The translations under genes were made by a program, and so were the position numbers. The notes beneath the pieces were generated by a model. It did no database searches, was not told where the DNA came from, and saw only the letters and a list, made by a program, of their open reading frames with translations. From NCBI RefSeq assembly GCF_000310145.2, contig NZ_AMXA01000001.1:369222-433221 (forward strand): 64,000 nt of DNA, written 5' to 3'. This DNA is from Thauera sp. 28 (GTDB taxonomy: Bacteria; Pseudomonadota; Gammaproteobacteria; Burkholderiales; Rhodocyclaceae). Of the stretch, positions 38,892 through 47,129 are shown piece after piece (position 1 is the first letter of the stretch; every line of letters starts with the position of its first letter).

Positions 38892-39242
38892 TCAGGCGCC
38901 TGTCTCGGCGTCGGCGCTGCGTGGCCGCAGGCTCTCGGGCAGGTCAAGGTTGTGCGGCGGTGGGCCGGCGTCGGCCCCCTGTTCGATCCGGTACAGCCAC
39001 GCCAGCAGCTCGGCTACGGCAATGTAGAGCTGGGGCGGGATGCGCGCGTCAAGGTCCACCTGCATGAGCAGGCTCACCAGCTCGGGGGATTCATGCACGA
39101 ATACCCCGGCCTCGCGTGCGCGGTCGATGATCTCCTGCGCCAGCACGCCCTTGCCCTTGGCGACCACGCGCGGCGCCGTCTCGCCGGCCGTGTAGGCAAG
39201 GGCGACGGCTTCGTTGCGGGTGGCGGGGCGGGCGTCAGTCAT
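38892..39242 (-). CDS. FlhB C-domain-like protein (FlhX)
   Basis: 116 residues corresponding to the cytoplasmic C-terminal domain of FlhB/YscU export switch proteins: AVALAYTAGETAPRVVAKGK, VLAQEIIDRAREAGVFVHES, ELVSLLMQVDLDARIPPQLY. The membrane part is absent and the autocleavage NPTH is replaced by a non-cleavable ATRNEAVA stretch. It can substitute in part for the FlhB C-domain in substrate switching in other bacteria. It overlaps by 8 bp with the second FliK-like gene, so the hook ruler and switch partner are translated together. Confidence 0.88.
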   Translation of the reverse strand: MTDARPATRNEAVALAYTAGETAPRVVAKGKGVLAQEIIDRAREAGVFVHESPELVSLLMQVDLDARIPPQLYIAVAELLAWLYRIEQGADAGPPPHNLDLPESLRPRSADAETGA

Positions 39243-40377
39243 GGCTTGGCTCGACGATCAGGCCCGACAACCTCAGGTCCACGGCTTCCAGCGCCGAAGC
39301 CAGGGCTGCGGCACCGGCGTCGAGTGCCACGAGGGTGTCGGCCTCGTCCGCGCGCAGGCGCAGGGCCACCTGCTTCCCGCTCAGGTGCAACTGGGCCTCC
39401 ACACCGCCGAGCCGGGGCAGGGTCAGCCGCAGGGTGCTGTCCCAGCCGTGGGCGGTCTCCTCTTCGGCGCTGCCGTCATCCCGCTCGGGGTCCTCGATTC
39501 GCCATTCCACCGCCTGGCCCGGCCATGCCTGGCCATGCCAGACATACTGCTGGGTGGCCAGGGCGTCGAGCTGCTGATGGACAATGGGGATCAGACGATC
39601 CGGTATGGGCGCGGTGCGCACGGGCGCGGCCTCATCGGCCAAGGCAGCGCCGCGAGCTTGGGCTGCGCGTTCACTGCCTTCGGCAGCAGCGGGCTGACCG
39701 GACTGCGCACCACTCTTCGGGCTGGCGACGCCCTGATGCACCGCTTGCCCGGTCGCGGCCTGGGAGGCACCCGGCGCGGTGGAACGCGTCTGTGCCTGCC
39801 CCTGCGGCTCGCTCGTCAGGCTGGCCGTGTCGCGTCTGCCGAGCACCCAGTCGGCCTGGTGGGATTCGTAGAACAGCCCGCTCTGTCCCAAGGCCTGGCG
39901 CAGCAGCGGCGCCAGTTGGGCGCCGTTGGCGGGCGGGGCGGCAAGCAGGGGCTGGTTGGCGGCAAGGCTTGCCGGCTGCGCTGCCGGTTGGCCGGTGAGC
40001 AGGAAGCTGATCAGGCGCCCGGTCTGGCTCAGTGCCGGTTGGGCCGATGCCGTGACGGTTGCCGCCGCCTCCTGGCCGACGATGCGTGCGAACACCGCAC
40101 GCGGCGTCACTTGCGATACCTCGAGCTCCAGTGTGTCGCCCGACTTGGCCGCGGTGTTGAGCGCCAGCGTCATCTGCTGGCCGGCGACCAGCGCACGGAA
40201 GGTACCGTCCGGCAGCGTGCGCTGAAGGGTTGCGAAAAAACGCTGCCCCGGCACCAGCTCGGGCAACTGCGACTGGATCTCGCGTGCGCGCTGCAGGCCC
40301 GGTACGGGCGGCTCGGAGTTGAAGAAGCTCGCTTCGTTGAGCAACCGCAGGCGGGCGGCGAGGTCAGCGGGGATCAT
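39235..40377 (-). CDS. Second FliK-like flagellar protein
   Basis: 380 residues. The N-terminal ~110 residues look structured (REIQSQLPELVPGQRFFATL, TLPDGTFRALVAGQQMTLAL); the middle is Ala/Gln/Ser-rich low complexity (about 110-275); and the C-terminal ~105 residues form a FliK-like beta domain (STLRLTLPRLGGVEAQLHLS, GKQVALRLRADEAD). It is partnered with an FlhB C-domain protein (8-bp overlap), pointing to substrate switching or filament assembly. True fliK is at 6196-7443, so this is an additional paralogue. Confidence 0.75.
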   Translation of the reverse strand: MIPADLAARLRLLNEASFFNSEPPVPGLQRAREIQSQLPELVPGQRFFATLQRTLPDGTFRALVAGQQMTLALNTAAKSGDTLELEVSQVTPRAVFARIVGQEAAATVTASAQPALSQTGRLISFLLTGQPAAQPASLAANQPLLAAPPANGAQLAPLLRQALGQSGLFYESHQADWVLGRRDTASLTSEPQGQAQTRSTAPGASQAATGQAVHQGVASPKSGAQSGQPAAAEGSERAAQARGAALADEAAPVRTAPIPDRLIPIVHQQLDALATQQYVWHGQAWPGQAVEWRIEDPERDDGSAEEETAHGWDSTLRLTLPRLGGVEAQLHLSGKQVALRLRADEADTLVALDAGAAALASALEAVDLRLSGLIVEPSHD

Positions 40378-40412
40378 GGCGGGAGGGGCCTGGTTCGAGT
40401 GCTCTGCGCCCT

Positions 40413-40721
40413 TCAGCCACCATAGGCATTGCGTACCGCACGGCCTTTGACCGAACTGGACAGCAGCTTGCGCGTGCTCTCGAGTGCCGGTTCGGCATGC
40501 AGGCGAATGCCGTGGTCGAGTTCCAGAATCTGCTTGATCACGATCTCGATCTCAGCCGCCTGGTCCGGGGAAGGCGGCTGCAGGGCCGGCGCCGCCGCCA
40601 CACGCAGCGCCCCAGACTGGCGCACGAGCTCGGCCAACTCATCCCATTCGCCTGCCTCGGCGGCAAGCGCCATGCGCCGATAGAGTTCAAGCAGGGTGCG
40701 AGCGTTCTCCAGCGTAAGCAT
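40413..40721 (-). CDS. fliT: FliT-like flagellar chaperone
   Basis: 102 residues, mostly helical (LENARTLLELYRRMALAAEA, VIKQILELDHGIRLHAEPAL). Size, helical character and position directly after fliS and before the FliK-like gene identify it as the FliT chaperone for the cap protein FliD. FliT sequences are very weakly conserved, so context carries the call. It lies 15 bp after fliS. Confidence 0.75.
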   Translation of the reverse strand: MLTLENARTLLELYRRMALAAEAGEWDELAELVRQSGALRVAAAPALQPPSPDQAAEIEIVIKQILELDHGIRLHAEPALESTRKLLSSSVKGRAVRNAYGG

Positions 40722-40736
40722 GGCTGTGATCCGCTC

Positions 40737-41141
40737 CTATCCCTGAACCTGCGACTCGATCGCCGCCCACGCTTCGCGCAGGCTGCCAAGCAGCCCGATG
40801 ACCTCTTCGATCGCCGCCTGGTTGTTGTGAAGGTTACCGTGCAGCAGGCGATCGGCCATGTACTCATAAAGGGCGTCGAGACGCTCCGCCAACTCGCCGC
40901 CAGCCTCGATGTCGAGACTGACCTTGAGGCCATTCATGATGATGTCGATGGCTTTGGAAATGGACTTGCCCTTGGTCGGGATGTCCTTGTTCTGCATCGC
41001 CACCGTCGCGGTGCCCAGTGCCAGAAGGGCGCCGTCGTACAGCATCAGGATGAGCTTGTGCGGGGAAGCAGACTCGACGCTGGTCTGATTGCCGACGCGG
41101 GCATAGGCCGAGGCGCGATTGGGGTAGGAAGTACCAAACAT
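40737..41141 (-). CDS. fliS: FliS, flagellin export chaperone
   Basis: 134 residues, all-helical. It starts MFGTSYPNRASAYARVGNQT, a typical FliS N-terminus that contacts flagellin, followed by SPHKLILMLYDGALLALGTA and SKAIDIIMNGLKVSLDIEAG, ELAERLDALYEYMADRLLHG, the diagnostic helices. It binds newly made flagellin and delivers it to the export gate. Located 19 bp after fliD and 15 bp before fliT. Confidence 0.93.
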   Translation of the reverse strand: MFGTSYPNRASAYARVGNQTSVESASPHKLILMLYDGALLALGTATVAMQNKDIPTKGKSISKAIDIIMNGLKVSLDIEAGGELAERLDALYEYMADRLLHGNLHNNQAAIEEVIGLLGSLREAWAAIESQVQG

Positions 41142-41160
41142 GGAGATCTTGCTCCGATTG

Positions 41161-42585
41161 CTAGGATCGCCCGATGGACGGCAGGTTGGCCAGTTGCTGC
41201 ATGAGATAGGTGCTGGTCTGGGTCAGGCCATTGAGTAGTGTGTCGAGGGTGGAATACTGCTTACGATAACGCTCTTCCATCTTCGCCAGGCGAGCCTCCA
41301 TCGTGTCGTACTGCGTCGTCAGCGACTTGATGGTGGAGTTGATGCCCTCGGTGCGGCTGTTGATCAGCCCGTCGCGGGCAATGAGTCCGTCGAGCTGGGC
41401 ACTGAAGCTTGAGGCAAAACCCTTTACGCCGTCCTTGCCAGTGAAAAAGGCCGCAACGTCCTTGCTCGTATCGTTGAGTGCGGCGGTGAACTTGGTGCTG
41501 TCGAGCGCGAGCTTGCCGTCCTTGTCGAAGCTGATGCCGACCTGAGACAGCGAATTCGCACCCGTCAGGCCAGTGATCGAGGCGCCCAGTGCGTTGCGCA
41601 ACTGACTCTGGATGTTGCGTGCAGTGGAGTCGCCCGTGAGTGTGGCGCCGGTCTTGTTATCGGGGTTGTAAGCGGTCAGGCTGGCCAGGGTGCTCGCTAC
41701 ATCGTTGTAGGCCTTGACGAAAGCTTCGACGGCAGTTTTTGCCGCGCTTTGGTCCTCGCTCACCGAGAGGGTCCCGCTCAGGCTTGCGGCCGGCGCGACG
41801 GGTTCCTTGATGAGTGTGAGCGTCACGTTGTCGATGACGTCGGTGATCGTGTTCTTGCCGCGCGTGACTTCGATGCCATCGACGCGGATGCGCGCATCCT
41901 GCGCCGCTTGTACCGAGTACATCTTGTCGGCTGGCAGGGGTGTTGCGGCGGGGTCAAAGCTCAGATCCTCGAGCCCGTCCTCGCCCGTCAGCTTGAACGC
42001 CATGTTGGCGCCCGTGGCGGTACCGCTCAAGACAAGCTGCTTGGCCGTGCCGTTGTTGATGATATTGGCCTTGATGCCGAGCGCCGCGTTGCCGTTGATG
42101 GCATCGCGCAGTTCTTCCAGTGTGCTGCCTTCGAAGTCCAGGCTGGCAGTGCGAGGGGGACTGTCGCTCGTGAAGGACTTGCCCGAGCCAGCGTCCGTGA
42201 CGGTACCGAACTCGATGGTGAGTTTGCCTGCCGCGGGGGTGAAGCTGCCGCCCACGGGGGTCGAAACGCGCTGGATCTTGGCCATCTGCAGCACGTCCAC
42301 CGCATAGCTCGCGTTTGCAGCGCCCGCACCGGAACTGGCAGTGAAGCCGGCGTCGCCGGCCACACTGGCCTTGGTGGCAGAGAACTTGGTTGCGGTCTTG
42401 AGCCCGTCGGTGGCGGTCTGCAGGGACGACAATGCGCCCTTGATCTGGCCGAAGGCGGACAGCTTGGCCTGCTGGCTCGCCTCGCGCTGTGCCAGCAGGG
42501 TCAGGGGGCGGCTTTCCACCGACATCAAACCGCGCACGATCGAGTTGATGTCGATGATCGAACCACCGCTCGTGATCGTTGCCAT
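41161..42585 (-). CDS. fliD: FliD, filament cap protein
   Basis: 474 residues, family-standard. N-terminus ITSGGSIIDINSIVRGLMSV and coiled coil LLAQREASQQAKLSAFGQIK; D2-D3 domains in the middle; C-terminal coiled coil ARLAKMEERYRKQYSTLDTL and the end TSTYLMQQLANLPSIGRS. The ribosome site AGGAGG is strong. The pentameric FliD cap sits at the filament tip and folds incoming flagellin. It follows flaG and precedes its chaperone genes fliS and fliT. Confidence 0.95.
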   Translation of the reverse strand: MATITSGGSIIDINSIVRGLMSVESRPLTLLAQREASQQAKLSAFGQIKGALSSLQTATDGLKTATKFSATKASVAGDAGFTASSGAGAANASYAVDVLQMAKIQRVSTPVGGSFTPAAGKLTIEFGTVTDAGSGKSFTSDSPPRTASLDFEGSTLEELRDAINGNAALGIKANIINNGTAKQLVLSGTATGANMAFKLTGEDGLEDLSFDPAATPLPADKMYSVQAAQDARIRVDGIEVTRGKNTITDVIDNVTLTLIKEPVAPAASLSGTLSVSEDQSAAKTAVEAFVKAYNDVASTLASLTAYNPDNKTGATLTGDSTARNIQSQLRNALGASITGLTGANSLSQVGISFDKDGKLALDSTKFTAALNDTSKDVAAFFTGKDGVKGFASSFSAQLDGLIARDGLINSRTEGINSTIKSLTTQYDTMEARLAKMEERYRKQYSTLDTLLNGLTQTSTYLMQQLANLPSIGRS

Positions 42586-42612
42586 GTCGGAACCTCCTGT
42601 CTGCTGTTCGGG

Positions 42613-43041
42613 TCAGGCCTTCTGTTCGACCAGCAGGCCCTGCAATTTATCCAGCGCCTTGGCGATGGAAATGATCTCCTCCGAAGGGATCTGACGGATC
42701 ACTTCGTCGGTGCTGGCATCCACGACCTTGACGATCGTTCTGCCGGTGTCTTCGTCGATAGAGAAAAGCAAGTCGCGTGCCACAGGCGAAATCGCTTTGC
42801 GGACTTCGTCCATTGCCTGCTCGACCTGCTCGAGCGAACTGGGCTTCTGCGCTGCGGCGGCGTCTTCGGCCGCGGTGCGCTTGCTCTGTTCTGTACGGGC
42901 CCCGGCGGCGGCTGCACCTGTTTTTGCCGTGCTGCTTGGGTCCGTAGCGGCGGCTCGTTCGGCCGACGGACTGCGGGCGCTGGATGTGGTCTGGAGCAGG
43001 TTTTCGGTCGGAACCGAGGTATTCACCGAAGAGATGTTCAT
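42613..43041 (-). CDS. flaG: FlaG, filament-length-associated protein
   Basis: 142 residues from the ATG at 43041, chosen for the AGGGTG ribosome site; a start five codons upstream exists. An Ala/Ser/Thr-rich disordered N-terminal half leads to the FlaG domain: VEQAMDEVRKAISPVARDLL, FSIDEDTGRTIVKVVDASTD, EVIRQIPSEEIISIAKALDK. FlaG acts near FliD and influences filament length. It lies 27 bp upstream of fliD and 77 bp downstream of flagellin 1, with a stable hairpin in that gap. Confidence 0.9.
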   Translation of the reverse strand: MNISSVNTSVPTENLLQTTSSARSPSAERAAATDPSSTAKTGAAAAGARTEQSKRTAAEDAAAAQKPSSLEQVEQAMDEVRKAISPVARDLLFSIDEDTGRTIVKVVDASTDEVIRQIPSEEIISIAKALDKLQGLLVEQKA

Positions 43042-43062
43042 TGTGGTCACCCTCATGGTGTA

Positions 43063-43094
43063 ACGGCGCGGGGCCCTTGCGAACCCCGCGCCGT
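43063..43094 (-). terminator. Strong GC hairpin between flagellin 1 and flaG
   Basis: ACGGCGCGGGG (43063-43073) pairs perfectly with CCCCGCGCCGT (43084-43094) across a 10-nt loop. On the minus strand it follows the flagellin-1 stop by 24 nt. There is no T-run, so it may be a weak terminator or a 3' stabiliser that keeps flagellin mRNA high relative to flaG-fliD. Confidence 0.55.
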
Positions 43095-43118
43095 GCCAAG
43101 CGACTTAGCCTACACCGC

Positions 43119-44603
43119 TTACCGGAGCAGCGAAAGCACGTTCTGCGGCAGGGCGTTGGCCTGGGACAGCATCGCCGTGCCAGCCTGTTGCAGGATCTGC
43201 GCGCGGGTCAGGTTGGCGGTTTCCGATGCAAAGTCGGTGTCGCGGATACGGCTGCGGGAGGCCGACAGGTTTTCGGTGCTGGTCTGCAGGTTGGCGATCG
43301 TGGTCTCGAAGCGCGACTGCAGGGCGCCGAATTTTGCACGTTGGCTGTTCACCGCGGCGAGTGCAGAGTCGACCATCGCCAGCGTCCGCTGTGCTGCATC
43401 GACCGAACTCACGTCGAGATCGCTCACCTTCTGCAACTGACCTGCAGCCGCTGTTGCGGTGAAGAAGTCGCTCGTGTTCGCCGCCGCAATGCTGAAGGAC
43501 TTTTCCGAGTCGAGGACCAGCTGGCCGGTGGCGACCGCGCTCGCGCCTCCAGCGGTGGATGCGCCGCCGATGGTCGCCGTCGCCGAACCACTTGCCGCAT
43601 TGGCGATGGTGATGTTCTCGCCGTTCGCATTGAGCAGCGTGATGCCGTCGCCGCCGTCATTGACGCGTGCGGTGACGCCGGTCTTGGAGGCGACGTCGTT
43701 GAAGGCATTTACTGCCGAGGCCAGGCCGTCCTTGTCCACCGCTGCGCCCAGGGTGAAGGAGATGGTGACCGCGGTTGCGTTGTCCGAGCTGACGTCGAAC
43801 TTGTAGGACGTATTCGCAGCCATTAAGGTGACGTCGATCTCGGTCTTGGCAGAGGCCTTGACCCCAGTGGTACCGGTTTCGCCGTTGATCTGTTCTGCCG
43901 CCTTCTTGGCCGACGCGCCGGCCGCGATCGTGACCGTGGCCGATCCGGTGGCGCCGCTGATGGTGATGGCACCGCCGACGACGCGGCTGCTTGTCGCCTG
44001 CGCGTTCGAGGTGATCGCATTCGCCGTGCTGCCGGTGGTCAGGTCGCCCTTGGCGCCGGCGTCCGTCGCAACCTTGGAGCCGACCCGGTAGTTGCCGTAC
44101 TGGCTGGTGGAGAAGTTGGCGGTGCTGGCCGAGATCGACTGGCCGGCGTTGGCGCCGACCTGGAAGGTGGCGCTGCCGAAGGAGCCGTCGAGCAGCTTGG
44201 AGCCGTTGAACTCGGTGGTCTTGGCGATGCGGTCGAGCTCGGACGTGAGCTGGTTGACTTCGGCGTTGAGCGCCTGGCGGTCGGAGGCGGAGTTGGTCGC
44301 GTTGGACGACTGCACGGCCAGCTCGCGGATGCGCTGCAGGATGTCGCCGGAGGACTGCAGGGCGCCTTCGGCGGTCTGCGCAAGCGAGATGCCGTCGTTG
44401 GCATTGCGGCGGGCCTGGTCGAGGCCGCGGATCTGGGCGGTGAAGCGCTCGGAAATCGCGAGGCCTGCGGCGTCATCCTTGGCACTGTTGATGCGAAGAC
44501 CCGACGACAGGCGCTGCAGCGAGGTGGCCAGCGAGCCGCCCGAGGTGCTCAGGTTGCGCTGGGCGTTGAGCGACTGAACGTTGGTGTTGATCACTTGTGA
44601 CAT
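43119..44603 (-). CDS. fliC: Flagellin 1
   Basis: 494 residues. Conserved D0/D1 ends: N-terminal [41 protein letters not shown]-terminal [40 protein letters not shown]. The central region (about 165-400) is Ala/Ser/Thr-rich with repeated GSATxTI-like phrases and a flagellin IN-type segment near [20 protein letters not shown]. Such S/T-rich surface domains are common O-glycan targets. Main filament subunit, exported by FliS. It has a sigma-28-type promoter and is divergent from an OGT-type glycosyltransferase. Its paralogue lies at 60967-62448. Confidence 0.96.
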   Translation of the reverse strand: MSQVINTNVQSLNAQRNLSTSGGSLATSLQRLSSGLRINSAKDDAAGLAISERFTAQIRGLDQARRNANDGISLAQTAEGALQSSGDILQRIRELAVQSSNATNSASDRQALNAEVNQLTSELDRIAKTTEFNGSKLLDGSFGSATFQVGANAGQSISASTANFSTSQYGNYRVGSKVATDAGAKGDLTTGSTANAITSNAQATSSRVVGGAITISGATGSATVTIAAGASAKKAAEQINGETGTTGVKASAKTEIDVTLMAANTSYKFDVSSDNATAVTISFTLGAAVDKDGLASAVNAFNDVASKTGVTARVNDGGDGITLLNANGENITIANAASGSATATIGGASTAGGASAVATGQLVLDSEKSFSIAAANTSDFFTATAAAGQLQKVSDLDVSSVDAAQRTLAMVDSALAAVNSQRAKFGALQSRFETTIANLQTSTENLSASRSRIRDTDFASETANLTRAQILQQAGTAMLSQANALPQNVLSLLR

Positions 44604-44704
44604 GATTTTTCTCCGTTAGAGAAGTATCAAAAATGTTCCGGCGGTGGCCGGGTTGTCCTCTGCGAGCCAGCCTGCGAAACCTGCCAGCTGCACTCTTGGA
44701 ACCT

Positions 44705-44731
44705 TTAACGGTCGGCCCTCGCTGAACTTTA
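44705..44731 (-). promoter_or_regulatory. Sigma-28 (FliA)-type promoter of flagellin 1
   Basis: On the minus strand TAAA (44731-44728), a 16-bp spacer and CCGTTAA (44711-44705) match TAAA-N15-GCCGATAA except one base in the -10 box and the missing G before it. Transcription would start near 44697, giving a ~95-nt leader and a GGAG ribosome site before the ATG. The 219-bp gap also holds the start of the divergent glycosyltransferase gene. Confidence 0.7.
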
Positions 44732-44822
44732 GGAATATTCGCCGGGGCTGCTTGCTGCACTGGTCGCGGAGGCGGGCGGTTAAGATGCGGGCCGGCTTGC
44801 TTCCATGTGACAGAGGGTGTGA

Positions 44823-47129
44823 ATGAAGGTCCAGCTTCCTTTATCGGCTCGTGATCAGGAATTATTGAGTCAGGCCGCCAGCCTCTTTTCACAGGGGCGT
44901 TACGATCGGACGATTGCACTGGCGGCAGAACTCGGTGCCAGGCATCCGCGACATCAGGTTGTCCACAAGCTCCATGGCTGCGCGCTGCAGCTTGCCGGTC
45001 GAAGTGAGGAGGCCGTGGCCGCGCTTAGGATTGCCGTCCGCCTGGCGCCATCCGACGCACAGGCCTGGAGCAACCTTGGGAATGCGCTCGCATCGTGCGG
45101 GTTGTTCGAGGATGCATTGGACGCCCATCGGAGGGCGTTGGTGTTACAGCCTGTCAGTTCGGCGTTCAACCACAATCTCGGGTGTGTCCTGCTGCAGGTT
45201 GGCCAGCGTGCCGAAGCGCTGGACCATTTCTGGCGGGCCTTCGATTTCGCCCCATCTGATGCCGAACTCGCGCGCCTGTGCCGTGAACTGCTGGCCGAGC
45301 TCGGCGACCTCGACCGTGCGGCACTTTTCTGCCGGGTCAACCTCGAGCGTTTGCCTGCGGACGCGGGTGCGGCGGCAATGCTTGGCGGCATCGTGCTGCA
45401 GCAAGGGCTGATCGATGAGGCGCTCGTGCTTCTGGACGCCGCGGTGAAGTCAGTGCCTGGCGATGCGGTCGCCTGGTCCAATCTGTCGGTTGCGTTGAGG
45501 GGGGCGGGGCGGTTTCAGGATGCAGTGGAAGCTGGACTGCGCGCTGCGAGCCTGGCTCCCGAGTGGGCGCAGGCCTGCAACAATGCGGCGGTGGCGCTGC
45601 GCGACGCCGGACAGCTGATGCAGGCGAGAACCATGTTGCTGAGGGCGATCGAGTGTGATCCTGCGTTCCCGGACCCGTACTACAACCTGGGATGTACCAG
45701 CGCTGATCTCGGTGACAACGAGACCGCGCGTGAGGCCTTGATAGAGGCAATCAAGCGCGAGCCGAGAATCGACTGGATGCTGCAGGCGGCGCATGCTTGC
45801 CGGCAGCTTGCCGACTGGGACGGGGCTGAGCTGATCGAAGCCGCGTTCTTCCAGCAATTCGGTGAGGGTCTGCAAAGTCAGGCGCATGTGCTACCGTCGC
45901 CGTTTGCCTACCTTGCCACGCCAGGTACGGGCCCGGTAGACCAGCGCGTTGTCGCCGAGCATTTTGCGGCGCAGTATGTGGCGAGGGTAGCTGTGGCGCG
46001 AACAGGCGCCGCGTCCGCTCGTGGGCCATTGCGACTGGGCCTGTTGTCCGCCGACTTCAGGGATCATGCGACGGCGCATCTTCTGGTGGGCGTGCTTGAG
46101 GCGCTCAGCCCCGAGCGTGTCGTGGTGTTTGCCTACGATTACGGTCCGGCTGTCGAGGACGCTTACAGCGACCGTCTGCGGCGGGCAGTAACGAATTGGG
46201 TGGTGCTGCGGGATATGTCCGACCGTGACGCGGCTCAGCGCATCGCAGATGATCGAATCGATATCGCGATTGACCTGAAAGGGTGGACTCAGGGGTACCG
46301 CGGGGGGATTCTGGCGCACAGGCCGGCGCCCTTGCAGATGCAGTGGCTCGGCTTTCCCGGGACGATGGGTGCGCCCTGGATCGATTACATCATTGCCGAT
46401 TCAGTCACCATCCCGCACGGCGCAGAGGGCGCGTACAGCGAACGCATTCTTCGACTGCCGGGCTGCTATCAGCCAAACGACGCCCTGCGCGCGGTGGCAA
46501 AAACGCCGGCACGTAATGCGCTTGGTCTCCCCGAGGGGGCGCTGGTGCTCGCAGCAATGCATCAACCTTACAAGATAACGCGCGAAGTCTTCTCGCTCTG
46601 GTTGCGCCTTCTCGATAAGGTGCCTGACGCAGTGCTCTGGCTTCTGGTTCCTCCAGAGCAGGTTCGCCTGCGCCTGCTCGACGCCGCACTTGCTGCCGGT
46701 ATATTGCCAGAGCGGTTGATCTGGGCGCCACGATTGCCGATGGCCGACCATCTCGGCCGGTTGTCCGCGGCCGATCTCGCCCTCGACACCTTTCCGGTGG
46801 GTGCGCACACCACGGCGAGCGATGCCTTGTGGGCGGGCGTCCCGCAGCTCGCCTGTCGTGGAGACTCGTTCGTGTCGCGCGTGTCTGCCAGCATAGTAGA
46901 GGCTGCGGGCATGGCCGAACTCGTCGTCGACAGCGAGGCCGGTTATGAGGCACTGGCGCTTGCACTCCTTTCCGACCGGCAAAGGCTGGGGAGGCTCCGC
47001 CAACGGCTCAGGGCACAACGTGCCGACTGCGCGCTGTTCGACACCCGGCGTTTTGCCGATCGACTCGCCCACGGCCTGGAGATGGCGAGGGGTGGGCAGC
47101 CGCTTGGTCATATTGACGTGACGGACTGA
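44823..47129 (+). CDS. OGT/SPINDLY-type TPR glycosyltransferase, probable flagellin O-glycosyltransferase
   Basis: 768 residues, soluble. About ten tetratricopeptide-like repeats in residues 1-330 (AVRLAPSDAQAWSNLGNALA, EDALDAHRRALVLQP, EWAQACNNAAVALRDAGQLM), then a GT41 catalytic region from about 395 on: LRLGLLSADFRDHATAHLLV, IDLKGWTQGYRGGILAHRPA, MQWLGFPGTMGAPWIDYIIA, DTFPVGAHTTASDALWAGVP. GT41 enzymes attach GlcNAc-type sugars to Ser/Thr. Being divergent from flagellin 1 points to flagellin as target. Ribosome site GAGGG. Its stop is immediately adjacent (0 bp) to the convergent glycan operon. Confidence 0.88.
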   Translation: MKVQLPLSARDQELLSQAASLFSQGRYDRTIALAAELGARHPRHQVVHKLHGCALQLAGRSEEAVAALRIAVRLAPSDAQAWSNLGNALASCGLFEDALDAHRRALVLQPVSSAFNHNLGCVLLQVGQRAEALDHFWRAFDFAPSDAELARLCRELLAELGDLDRAALFCRVNLERLPADAGAAAMLGGIVLQQGLIDEALVLLDAAVKSVPGDAVAWSNLSVALRGAGRFQDAVEAGLRAASLAPEWAQACNNAAVALRDAGQLMQARTMLLRAIECDPAFPDPYYNLGCTSADLGDNETAREALIEAIKREPRIDWMLQAAHACRQLADWDGAELIEAAFFQQFGEGLQSQAHVLPSPFAYLATPGTGPVDQRVVAEHFAAQYVARVAVARTGAASARGPLRLGLLSADFRDHATAHLLVGVLEALSPERVVVFAYDYGPAVEDAYSDRLRRAVTNWVVLRDMSDRDAAQRIADDRIDIAIDLKGWTQGYRGGILAHRPAPLQMQWLGFPGTMGAPWIDYIIADSVTIPHGAEGAYSERILRLPGCYQPNDALRAVAKTPARNALGLPEGALVLAAMHQPYKITREVFSLWLRLLDKVPDAVLWLLVPPEQVRLRLLDAALAAGILPERLIWAPRLPMADHLGRLSAADLALDTFPVGAHTTASDALWAGVPQLACRGDSFVSRVSASIVEAAGMAELVVDSEAGYEALALALLSDRQRLGRLRQRLRAQRADCALFDTRRFADRLAHGLEMARGGQPLGHIDVTD

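Noticed and set aside
38115..39998. 627-codon rightward open frame
   Set aside because: Antisense to a YcgR-type gene, flhX and the FliK-like gene; no recognisable domain, Arg/Pro/Gly-rich end.
43082..43110. TGGCACGG as sigma-54 promoter for flaG
   Set aside because: No GC at the required 10-base spacing.
41749..43440. 563-codon rightward open frame
   Set aside because: Antisense to fliD, flaG and flagellin 1; composition is that of a shadow frame.
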